Assembly: GCA_002471345.1 (NCBI GenBank) | Contig: DKPS01000058.1 | Coordinates: 1,247 to 18,257, forward strand | DNA: 17,011 bases | Source of the DNA: Saprospiraceae bacterium UBA7328 | GTDB lineage: Bacteria; Bacteroidota; Bacteroidia; Chitinophagales; Saprospiraceae | Direction: 5' to 3' | In this document: positions 7,500 through 14,597 of the stretch, in pieces | How the letters are laid out: each line of letters starts with the position of its first letter | Position numbering within the stretch: position 1 is the first letter of the stretch | The notes under the pieces: model-generated | Database searches by the model: none | What the model saw: the letters and a program-made list of their open reading frames with translations, nothing else | Told to the model about the DNA's origin: nothing | Program-made: the position numbers and the translations under genes

Positions 7500-9401
7500 C
7501 TATACTTTTTCATAATTCTTAATCAAAATGTTTATCTCAAGTCCTTGCTTATTTCTTACATCAATTTCTGCATCAAGTTTCTTTGCAAAAGATTTGATAA
7601 GTGAATATCCAAAAGATTTTCTCTCCAATAAGGAAATATCCTCTAAGCCATGTCCATTATCACTGATGGTCAATTGAATTTTTTGATCCAATTCTTTCAA
7701 TGTTATTCTTAACTCACCATTTGTTTTATTTGTAAATGCATGTTTTAGAGCATTGCTGATTAGTTCATTCACCATGAGACCTAGTGGTATCATCGTCTCC
7801 ACATCTAGAGATATATCTTCTATGTTCAAATGAAGAACAATCTCATCATCATTGATTTTGTATGAATGGAACAAGTTTTGGATTAAATTTTCTAGGTATA
7901 TTTTGGTGTTTACTCCTTTTAAATTGTCTTGATGATATAAGTCCTTGTGAATCAAAGCCATAGATTGGACCCTGTCTTGACCTTCTTGAAGAGCGGTTTT
8001 GGCTTGTACATCTTTAAGATGAGAAGATTGAAGAGTTAAGAGTGCAGAGATAACTTGAAGGTTGTTCTTTACTCTATGATGAATCTCTCTAAGTAAAGTG
8101 TCTTTTTCTTCATGAGCTTTTTTAATAACTGCCGCTTGAGCAAGTTCTTTTTCTTGCGCTTTAAGAGATATATGCATTACTGCATTTTCTTTATAAGCAT
8201 GAACAACTTTATGTGCTACTAAAAATGTCAAAAAGAAAAATTCTACAACCATTGCAATTTCATATGCTAAAGGAGGATAGAGTTTCTCGCTCAAAAATCC
8301 ATTTCTGAATAGGACAGTTACTACTGAAAAGTAAAGCATTAAAAAGAAGGCAAAAGCAAACATAAAATTTGACCATGTTGGCTTTTTTAAGACAAAGTAG
8401 AAGATTAATATGTAAGAGATTAATGACATAAGGGATAGCCAGATCATTGGCAACCTTTCTATTATTTCAGGATGATTTCCTGGACTTCCCAAATAAACAT
8501 TTCTAAACATTATTATGAGAAATAGAAGGGTAGGTACAGTATATATCCAAAATGCATATTCAAATTTTGGTGATAAACCATAGCCTTCATAATACGTAAG
8601 TATAAACTTAAAAAATAAAATAGAAGAAATAAGAACTGCTGCAAATTGAGCAATGTGTCCAAAGGCGAATTCGGGAAAGAACAAATAATTGAAATAACCC
8701 AAAGCAATATGAAGAGAGAAAGTATTAACCGCTACGTATAGAAAGTAGTATAGATTTATACTCAATCGAGTAATAAGGAATAGGACAAAAGCAATAATAG
8801 TCGCTATTAATAATAATCCATGAATTGCACCTTCAGTAAAAGTTCTAATTGACAAATCTCGCTGATACTTGGGTATGGATTTAAGAATTATCTTCTCATA
8901 GAAAAGATCATCACTGTCCATCATTAGGAAAATGAAGGCCTTACTATTCGATTTTAGGTTTATAGGAAAAGCAGGAGGAAGTGCACCGCTTTTATGGCTT
9001 GAAGGTGTAATACTTCTGCCAGCTTTTGATTCCGCTAATAGAACTCCTTTTGAATCAACTTGAAAATAGTGAATAGAGAGCGCATCTGAACTTAAAGAAA
9101 GCCTGTAATCCTCATCCTGATCAATGGTATGGTTAATATCAAACTTGATCTATACATTTTTCCCTTTTTTTCGTTTTTGTTGAATATACGGTAGAGATAG
9201 AGGAGAGAAACCTTCAGGTTGAATATTAATTATATCTTCTATATTTTCAGATTGTGTGCTGTCAAAATAGATTGCCCCAAATGGCGTGATATTCTGCACT
9301 GAGAAGCCTTTATCTATCTGAATTTGGTCTTGCCCCAGTAGGGAAGTAAAAGCGCCCAATAAAGCTGAAATCGAAATACTAATCCATTTGAATCTGCACA
9401 T
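7500..9401 (-). pseudogene. 7TMR-DISM sensor histidine kinase (HisKA_2 type) interrupted by an in-frame TAG
   Basis: One continuous frame of 633 codons encodes a signal peptide (1-23, MCRFKWISISISALLGAF), a 7TMR-DISM extracellular sensor domain (about 25-175), seven hydrophobic helices (about 187-395), a short coiled linker, a HisKA_2 dimer/phosphoacceptor domain (REIHHRVKNNLQ, His441/His442) and a HATPase domain (N-box NELISNALKHAF, G1 DNGHGL, G2 FGYSLI). A TAG at 9152-9150 (codon 84) splits it. Protein similarity continues straight across: GKNV, stop, IKFDIN matches the family's V-W-l-r-F-x-l-x-N, so Trp is the expected residue. The downstream part could still be made as a 474-residue protein from the ATG at 8924, lacking most of the sensor domain. 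The ATG at 9401 is chosen over 9443 because it begins directly with the signal peptide. Its partner is the divergent regulator. Sequence error is the main alternative to a true pseudogene. Confidence 0.82.
9150..9152 (-). other. In-frame amber codon in the sensor kinase gene
   Basis: TAG read on the minus strand, with the same frame coding on both sides. TGG to TAG needs one change, at plus-strand position 9151 (C to T). TAG ends several neighbouring genes (phosphatase, regulator and this kinase), so it is not a sense codon here. Confidence 0.9.
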
Positions 9402-9413
9402 ATCTTGTATTGA

Positions 9414-9421
9414 CAAATCTA
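9414..9421 (-). promoter_or_regulatory. Putative -7 element of the sensor kinase gene
   Basis: TAGATTTG on the minus strand matches TAnnTTTG exactly and lies 12 nt before the ATG at 9401. No TTTG is found at the -33 distance; instead the 7-2-7 inverted repeat (9444-9459) covers that area, which would suit a promoter that depends on an activator. It also argues against the upstream ATG at 9443. Confidence 0.32.
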
Positions 9422-9443
9422 TTATTTCAATTGGTATTTTCAT

Positions 9444-9459
9444 CCATACTTTAGTATGG
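9444..9459. promoter_or_regulatory. Perfect 7-2-7 inverted repeat, candidate operator of the divergent kinase/regulator pair
   Basis: CCATACT-TT-AGTATGG sits near the middle of the 109-bp gap between the two divergent starts (9401 minus, 9511 plus). NarL/FixJ-family C-terminal domains, such as the one in the adjacent regulator, are known to bind inverted heptamers spaced by 2 bp. Autoregulation is an inference from geometry and location; a 7-bp inverted repeat can occur by chance about once in this much DNA for any given spacing. Confidence 0.45.
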
Positions 9460-9510
9460 TATTTTGTTGATCATCGGGATTATATTTATATTGATCAAAT
9501 ACACAAAAGA

Positions 9511-10125
9511 TTGCCAGAATCACTTAAGGTACTGATTGTAGAAGATGATGCGATAATCTCGCAGCTAATCGAGCACCATCTCGATGAATTTGGACATCAG
9601 GCATTGGATATTTCATATAATAGTGAACGTGCTCTTGATCTGATTCATAACTTGAAGCCTGATTTGATAATGCTAGATATAAATATAGAGGGTATACGTG
9701 ATGGAATAGATATAGCGAGCATCATCGATGAAAAATATGAAATTCCATATATTTTCATTATAGCTTTGTCTGATAAAAGTACATTAGAGCGAGCACAGAA
9801 AGTAAAGCCATTAGCCTATTTAGTAAAACCTTTTAGAGCAGAAGACCTAAGGGCTAGTATTGCTATCGGTATGTCAAATTATAAAAGACGTGTAAATAAT
9901 GACCCTTTGACCCTCGACAGAATAAATGAAGATTCCCTGTCTCCTCTGTCCGAAAAGGAGTATGATATATTAGTGGAGCTAAGTAAAGGCCTTTCAAATA
10001 AACAAATTGGGCTTGCTTTAGATCTCGCTACAAATACAGTAAAGTGGCATACTCAAAACTTATATTCTAAAATTGGAGTTAAAAATAGAACTGCAGCTGC
10101 CCAATGGCTGGTTAATTTAGATTAG
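9511..10125 (+). CDS. NarL/LuxR-type response regulator (receiver + HTH), TTG start
   Basis: A 204-residue two-component response regulator. The receiver domain (about 5-120) has the acidic pocket Glu11/Asp12/Asp13, phospho-acceptor Asp56 (IMLDIN) and Lys106 (YLVKPF). The C-terminal LuxR/GerE helix-turn-helix (about 145-204) begins LSEKEYDILVELSKGLSNKQIG and includes ATNTVKWHTQNLYSKIGVKNRT. The position of the conserved Thr/Ser before Ala-Leu-Ser-Asp is Ile84 (FIIALSD), which is unusual. No ATG or GTG precedes the receiver in frame; TTG at 9511 gives the normal family length and starts just before KVLIVEDD. It is divergent from the sensor kinase, its presumed partner, across a gap holding a 7-2-7 inverted repeat. 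The DNA-binding domain looks intact. Confidence 0.88.
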   Translation: MPESLKVLIVEDDAIISQLIEHHLDEFGHQALDISYNSERALDLIHNLKPDLIMLDINIEGIRDGIDIASIIDEKYEIPYIFIIALSDKSTLERAQKVKPLAYLVKPFRAEDLRASIAIGMSNYKRRVNNDPLTLDRINEDSLSPLSEKEYDILVELSKGLSNKQIGLALDLATNTVKWHTQNLYSKIGVKNRTAAAQWLVNLD

Positions 10126-10166
10126 CTCTGATTTCTAAGGAGTTTATCAATCTCGTAATTAATTTA

Positions 10167-10349
10167 TTATTCTCTTTGACCTTTTGCTATAGTAACAAAT
10201 GCAGTGGCATAGTCATTTGCATCTTTTCCCAATGAAACACTTATGATTTCATATCCCTCTGAAGCTTTGTCATTTATAAAGTTTTCTACCATTTCTCTTA
10301 ATACACTGGTCTTCCATTTGGTCATCTTAATTACTTCGTATCGTTTCAT
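10167..10349 (-). CDS. Small DUF4177-like protein
   Basis: A 60-residue cytoplasmic protein starting MKRYEVIKMTKWK. The pattern of a YEVIKM strand, a helix (EMVENFINDKASEGYEIISVS) and a final strand (AFVTIAK) is that of DUF4177: K-Y-E-hydrophobic, then L-N-x-x-G-x-E-G-W-E-L. The family has no established function. The ATG at 10349 is preferred to one 45 nt upstream because it begins at the conserved YEV strand. It is convergent with the regulator gene (41-nt gap) and divergent from the DUF2911 gene, so it is probably transcribed alone. I see no clear RNA gene or promoter in the 238 bp between it and the next gene. Confidence 0.65.
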   Translation of the reverse strand: MKRYEVIKMTKWKTSVLREMVENFINDKASEGYEIISVSLGKDANDYATAFVTIAKGQRE

Positions 10350-10587
10350 TTGTCTTGTTTTGATATACCTATAAGATACACAATGCCCGCCCAATTTGTT
10401 AAATGATTAGATATATGAAGGAAGAAGTTCGATAGATACAAGAAAGGTGATTTTGAGATTTGAACAATTAATTTGGAAAACCTTAAGAATCTTATGCATT
10501 TCACGGCAAAATGAGTCATTAACTTTAACACCTCTATAAGTGCATTCCTGATGAGCTTTGTCAATCTTTATTACAGAAAAAAAAGAA

Positions 10588-11508
10588 ATGAAGAAACCTT
10601 ACTTAATTTTGATTTTGGTTTTCTTAAGTACCCAACTTGTAAGCCAATATCAGATCAATCTCATTCCACGGTCCAGTCCTGATAAAGGTATATATCATAA
10701 AATAGGTTACACAGAGATTGATATAGAATATGGCAGTCCAAAGGTTAATGAAAGAGCTTTATGGGGAGAAATGATACCATATGATGAAATATGGAGGGCT
10801 GGTGCAAATGTCGCGACTACAATGACTTTTTCTGAAGATATTACTATTGAAGGCAAGATCTTGCCTAAAGGTCGATATGCTTTTTTTGTTATTCCGAGAA
10901 AGAATGGTCCTTGGACTGTAATATTCAGTAGTAAACCTGATCAGTGGGGCGCATTCGGTCATAAAACTGAAGAAGAGGTAATGCGTTTAGAAATTGAGGC
11001 TGTAAAAAGTTACTATTCAGAAGAACTAAGTTATAGGGTAGAGCAGAAAGACTTTGATAATGGCGTATTGGTCATGGACTGGGAAAATATTAGATTGAAT
11101 ATTCCATTCAGTACCCAATACCTCGATCTTCTGATCAATGAACTGGATGAACACCTCAACAAATCTTCTGAACATTTGAAATGGGTATTATATCTTCAAG
11201 CTGGAGAGTACCTCTTTAATCAAAAAAAGAGGACGGATCTAGCTCTAGAGTGGATCAATGAAAGCGAAAAACTCAGTATTGTAGAAGGGAATTGGGATAA
11301 ACGATACTATCCTAAAGATTACATCTTAGGACATCTTTACTGGACAAAAGCAAAGCTCCTTGCACATGATGCTATGTATGAGAAAGCCGTGGATTATGCT
11401 TTGTTAATGAAAGGCCAAAAAGGCAAGTATAACTTCTATGAAGAAGAAAATGAATATGAAAGTATAGATGCTCAGATAGAGAATTGGGCAATAAAGGCTG
11501 AGAGGTGA
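10588..11508 (+). CDS. Exported DUF2911 domain protein
   Basis: A 306-residue protein with a signal peptide (MKKPYLILILVFLSTQLVSQ, cleavage near residue 20). The DUF2911 core covers about 35-190: YGSPKVNERALWGEMIPYDEIWRAGANVATT, then GKILPKGRYAFFVIP, WTVIFSS and QWGAFG. These are the family's conserved blocks. The C-terminal 110 residues (WVLYLQAGEYLFNQKKRTDLALEWINES and YEKAVDYALLMKG) look like degenerate TPR helices. DUF2911 is common in Bacteroidota and its function is not established. The ATG at 10588 follows an A-rich leader (AGAAAAAAAAGAA) and beats an in-frame TTG 30 nt upstream because it begins the signal peptide. It is convergent with the PriA gene; no strong hairpin lies between. 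Confidence 0.85.
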   Translation: MKKPYLILILVFLSTQLVSQYQINLIPRSSPDKGIYHKIGYTEIDIEYGSPKVNERALWGEMIPYDEIWRAGANVATTMTFSEDITIEGKILPKGRYAFFVIPRKNGPWTVIFSSKPDQWGAFGHKTEEEVMRLEIEAVKSYYSEELSYRVEQKDFDNGVLVMDWENIRLNIPFSTQYLDLLINELDEHLNKSSEHLKWVLYLQAGEYLFNQKKRTDLALEWINESEKLSIVEGNWDKRYYPKDYILGHLYWTKAKLLAHDAMYEKAVDYALLMKGQKGKYNFYEEENEYESIDAQIENWAIKAER

Positions 11509-11563
11509 TACTTCAAAAATAAATCTTGGATTTGGAATTGAGAAAGCTTTTTGATTTTGTAGC

Positions 11564-13927
11564 TCAATAAGGGTCTACATCTACACCGATTCTAACAGAA
11601 CGAAATGGCTTCAAATTCAGCAGAGTACTTCTAGATGACATTAAATCTTCCTTGAGTTCTCTTATAAGAGCATTGTTCTTTTCAAGTTTGATCACAATTA
11701 ATTGTTGATAATAACCTCTTACTCTCACTAAAGGAGGATCATGAGGTGGGCCAATCCTTGTTTTATATTTTTTTCTCAATTCGTCATACAAAATGTTTGA
11801 AGCATCCTTGAGTACATCCATTTTTTTATGTCTAAACCATACATTAATTAATCTGAAAAATGGAGGATATATATATTCTTTTCGATTCTTAAGCTCTCTA
11901 CTATAGAATCTCTGAATATCATAACCTATTACGTCTTGGAGAATAGGGTGATTTGGATTATAAGTTTGGATAATCACTTTTCCTTGCTGAGTGCGCCTTC
12001 CTGCTCTTCCACTAACCTGTGTGAGTAATTGAAAGGTACGTTCTTCAGACCTGAAATCTGGATAACTCAGTAAAGCATCAGCATTCAGAACACCTACTAG
12101 GGAGATATTGTCAAAATCGAATCCTTTGGATATCATCTGAGTACCCACAAGAATATCTATTTCCTTTTGTTCAAACCTATCTATGATGTCTTGATATTTT
12201 CTCTTGGTATTAGCAGTGTCATAGTCAAATCTCATAACTCCAGCCTTCGGAAATAACTCTTTAATTTCTTCTTCAATCTTCTCTGTCCCAAGGCCTAGTA
12301 ACATCACATTATCGCTTCCACATGCCACACACTTACTTGGTTTTGCAGATTTGTATCCGCAATAATGGCATCTCATTTCATTGAACAATTGATGATAAGT
12401 AAGACTCACATCACAATTAGTACATTCTGCTGCCCAACCACATACAGAACATTTTATGATAGGGGAGTAACCTCTTCTATTCTGAAACAGTAAGACTTGT
12501 TCACCAGCTTCTAAAGCATCTTCTATAGCATCTTTGAGGATGACAGAAAATGAACCTTTCATTCGCCCAGTTTTGAGCATTTTGGAGAGGTCTACCAATT
12601 CCATCATTGGAAGATGAATGTCGCCATACCTTTTAGCCAAATGTGTATAAGCGTATTTTTCTTGTCTTACATTTTGAAAAGATTCTATAGAAGGTGTAGC
12701 ACTTCCTAAGACCACTTTAGCATTATAAATTCTAGAGAGATAGGATGCTGTATCTCGTGCATTGTATCTAGGTGCGGGATTGTCTTGTTTGAATGAGCTG
12801 TCATGTTCTTCATCCACGATGATTAGCTTAAGATCGTGAAATGGAAGAAACACAGAAGAGCGTGCACCTACTACTAAATGCCTATTATAGATGACTTCTC
12901 TCCAAATTTCAACTCGATCATTATTATTAATCCTGCTGTGGTATACTAAAAGATCTTTATCAAAAATAGCTTCAAGTCTCTGGACTATCTGTGAAGTAAG
13001 CGCTATCTCTGGTAAAAGGTAGAGGATCTGCCCTCCTTCGGCTATTACCTTTTTTATAAGCTCTATGTAGATACTGGTTTTTCCACTACCAGTGACCCCA
13101 TGGAGCAGGTGGATACCTCCTTCTTTTTCGCTTATGATGTGATCAACTGCTTTTTGCTGAATATTGGATAATGTGATTTTTTTAGGATCGATGTCTTCAT
13201 CTTCTGTTAACCTACTTACTTCTTTTTTTGTAATTGTTATTATACCTTTTGCTTCTAAGGCTTTAATTGGAGCAGATTCTACTTCAGCCATTGCCTTTAT
13301 ATCTTTTTTCTTGATATATGGTTGTTTTCTTTTTAAATCGAATATAGCAAGTAGAGCTCTTGTTTGCAGTTCTGATCTTCTCACTTTGTCCAAGGCTTGT
13401 ATATTTCCCTGGCCGGACTCATATTCGGTATTCAAAGTGATGATATCAATAGTCTTAGGTTTGAATTTTTCTATTAATTCTTCTTTGATATAGAGAATGC
13501 GCTTTTCTAGAAGAGATCGAATAACAGGATATACAGTTTTCTTATTTAATATGTCCTGAATCAGCTGTATAGTTAATTCATTTTGAATACTTAAAGCTTC
13601 GCTGACCAGGTATTCATCATCTGAAAGATCAATAGCATCTAGATCACTATTGGGGTTATAAATAAGTCTGGTTTCACTACTCAGTTTAAGCCCTGAAGGA
13701 AGAGCTACTGACATGACTTCTCCTAAAGAACAGCAGTAATATGAAGACATCCATTGCCATAATTCAAATTGGGCTATTGTGATAATCTGGTCTTTATCTA
13801 GCACATTAAGAACCTCTTTTACCTTGTAATCAGGTTTGGATTGATGTATACGGGTTACAATACCAGAGTAAAGCTTATTCCGTAAGGACACTTCTACTCT
13901 TACACCAAAACTGATACTTTCCATCAA
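11564..13927 (-). CDS. priA: Primosomal protein N' (PriA), replication restart DNA helicase
   Basis: A superfamily 2 DNA helicase that reloads the replicative helicase at stalled forks. From the TTG at 13927 it is 787 residues: remnant of the 3'-DNA-binding domain (FGVRVEVSLRNKLYSGIV), Walker A GVTGSGKT (277-284), DEEH box (372-375), a zinc region with eight Cys in four CxxC pairs (493/496, 502/505, 520/523, 533/536), then GTQMISKGFDF and QVSGRAGR. All helicase motifs are intact. However, clear PriA N-terminal sequence (DVVLPLAIYNALTYSIPENL) is encoded in frame upstream of this TTG, so the real start must lie near 14000, where no standard start codon exists. The family length of about 810 residues agrees with that. 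The gene appears monocistronic and converges with the DUF2911 gene. Confidence 0.92.
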   Translation of the reverse strand: MMESISFGVRVEVSLRNKLYSGIVTRIHQSKPDYKVKEVLNVLDKDQIITIAQFELWQWMSSYYCCSLGEVMSVALPSGLKLSSETRLIYNPNSDLDAIDLSDDEYLVSEALSIQNELTIQLIQDILNKKTVYPVIRSLLEKRILYIKEELIEKFKPKTIDIITLNTEYESGQGNIQALDKVRRSELQTRALLAIFDLKRKQPYIKKKDIKAMAEVESAPIKALEAKGIITITKKEVSRLTEDEDIDPKKITLSNIQQKAVDHIISEKEGGIHLLHGVTGSGKTSIYIELIKKVIAEGGQILYLLPEIALTSQIVQRLEAIFDKDLLVYHSRINNNDRVEIWREVIYNRHLVVGARSSVFLPFHDLKLIIVDEEHDSSFKQDNPAPRYNARDTASYLSRIYNAKVVLGSATPSIESFQNVRQEKYAYTHLAKRYGDIHLPMMELVDLSKMLKTGRMKGSFSVILKDAIEDALEAGEQVLLFQNRRGYSPIIKCSVCGWAAECTNCDVSLTYHQLFNEMRCHYCGYKSAKPSKCVACGSDNVMLLGLGTEKIEEEIKELFPKAGVMRFDYDTANTKRKYQDIIDRFEQKEIDILVGTQMISKGFDFDNISLVGVLNADALLSYPDFRSEERTFQLLTQVSGRAGRRTQQGKVIIQTYNPNHPILQDVIGYDIQRFYSRELKNRKEYIYPPFFRLINVWFRHKKMDVLKDASNILYDELRKKYKTRIGPPHDPPLVRVRGYYQQLIVIKLEKNNALIRELKEDLMSSRSTLLNLKPFRSVRIGVDVDPY

Positions 13928-14004
13928 ATTTTCTGGTATGGAATAGGTGAGCGCATTATAAATGGCCAGAGGCAGTACTACATCCGCATAATATGTCGTG
14001 TCAT
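13928..14004 (-). other. Upstream extension of priA coding the conserved N-terminus, without a standard in-frame start codon
   Basis: In the priA frame this reads, after a TGA at 14020-14018, IETNDTTYYADVVLPLAI followed by YNALTYSIPENL. The block from YYADVVLPLA to TYSIP is the expected PriA N-terminus. No ATG, GTG or TTG is in frame. An ACG (13999-13997) stands where Met would be expected before TYYADVV. Alternatively the ATG at 14004-14002 would be in frame if one AC of GACACGAC were absent, giving M-T-T-Y-Y-A-D. A rare start codon is a third option. Confidence 0.75.
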
Positions 14005-14201
14005 TTGTTTCGATAGGTCAATATTAAGGATAAGAAAAGAAATGAAAAAAACTGATTTTGGTTCTCGTAAATACCTTCTTTTAATTTAAGAGTTGGAGAA
14101 CAATAAATGATGAGATCTAATAGATGGAATACTTTGTTGATTAGAAGGCACTTCAAAAATTTATCTGACCTTCATTATGGGGCATGTCTTATTATCGCAA
14201 T

Positions 14202-14222
14202 AAAAAAACTTCAATTTAAGTC
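14202..14222 (-). terminator. Weak terminator-like hairpin after the small hypothetical gene
   Basis: On the minus strand GACTT (14222-14218) can pair with AAGTT (14211-14207, one G-T pair) over a 6-nt loop, and the sequence runs on in T's to 14202. The stem is only 5 bp. Its place right after the stop at 14226 is the main support. Confidence 0.25.
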
Positions 14223-14225
14223 GAC

Positions 14226-14498
14226 TTACATTCTTTGTACAGGATACGATTTTCCTTTATATTCTATCACTGCTAAAGTTTCAGGTTGGAAAAATAAATC
14301 ATCAATTAGCTTTGATTTTATCTTTTCCTGATGAAAAATCATAAGGGAATCCAGTTGAATGAAATTGTATTCTATTGTGCTTTTTACTTTTCTCACTGAT
14401 TCTGGAGTCAGTTTGAGACCTTGGATTTTGCACTTTTGGAGGATGTTTGAGTTGCTTATCATTACTGTAGGTTGAAGAGTAGTCTTTTTCAAATACAT
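14226..14498 (-). CDS. Small hypothetical protein, uncertain
   Basis: A possible 90-residue protein of unknown family starting MYLKKTTLQPTVMISNS. The composition is protein-like, with alternating amphipathic segments (VRKVKSTIEYNFIQLDSLMIF, LIDDLFFQPETLAVIEYKGKSYPV) and codons ending mostly in A/T like the neighbours. There is no signal peptide or membrane segment. It is divergent from the PhzF gene (99-bp gap with a palindrome) and followed by a weak terminator-like hairpin. Without it, the stretch 14020-14597 would be a gene-free gap of about 580 bp. The 200 bp between it and priA shows nothing I recognise. Confidence 0.4.
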   Translation of the reverse strand: MYLKKTTLQPTVMISNSNILQKCKIQGLKLTPESVRKVKSTIEYNFIQLDSLMIFHQEKIKSKLIDDLFFQPETLAVIEYKGKSYPVQRM

Positions 14499-14518
14499 CA
14501 GCTGACATGTTTATAACG

Positions 14519-14533
14519 TATTGATAATCAATA
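14519..14533. promoter_or_regulatory. 15-bp perfect palindrome in the phzF upstream gap
   Basis: TATTGAT-A-ATCAATA, 7-bp arms around one base, 64 bp before the PhzF ATG and 20 bp before the hypothetical ATG on the other strand. It has the size and symmetry of a dimeric regulator site. It is AT-rich, so chance is a real alternative. Confidence 0.3.
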
Positions 14534-14597
14534 ATAGTTCCAAAATTTCGGGTCAAACCAGGTCTGAATTGTGAAGGAATAGTTAAACTTGATACAT

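Noticed and set aside
9150..9152. TAG as a reassigned sense codon
   Set aside because: TAG ends the phosphatase, the response regulator and the kinase gene itself at positions where family similarity ends, so it works as a stop.
10346..10564. 72-codon minus-strand ORF between the DUF4177-like and DUF2911 genes
   Set aside because: No family resemblance, overlaps the DUF4177-like start, and a better explanation is intergenic DNA.
13164..13493. 109-codon plus-strand ORF
   Set aside because: Antisense to the priA gene inside an unbroken family match.
14302..14556. 84-codon minus-strand ORF overlapping the small hypothetical gene
   Set aside because: The product after residue 30 is Lys/Ser/Pro/Gln-rich and not protein-like; the overlapping frame (14226-14498) looks better.
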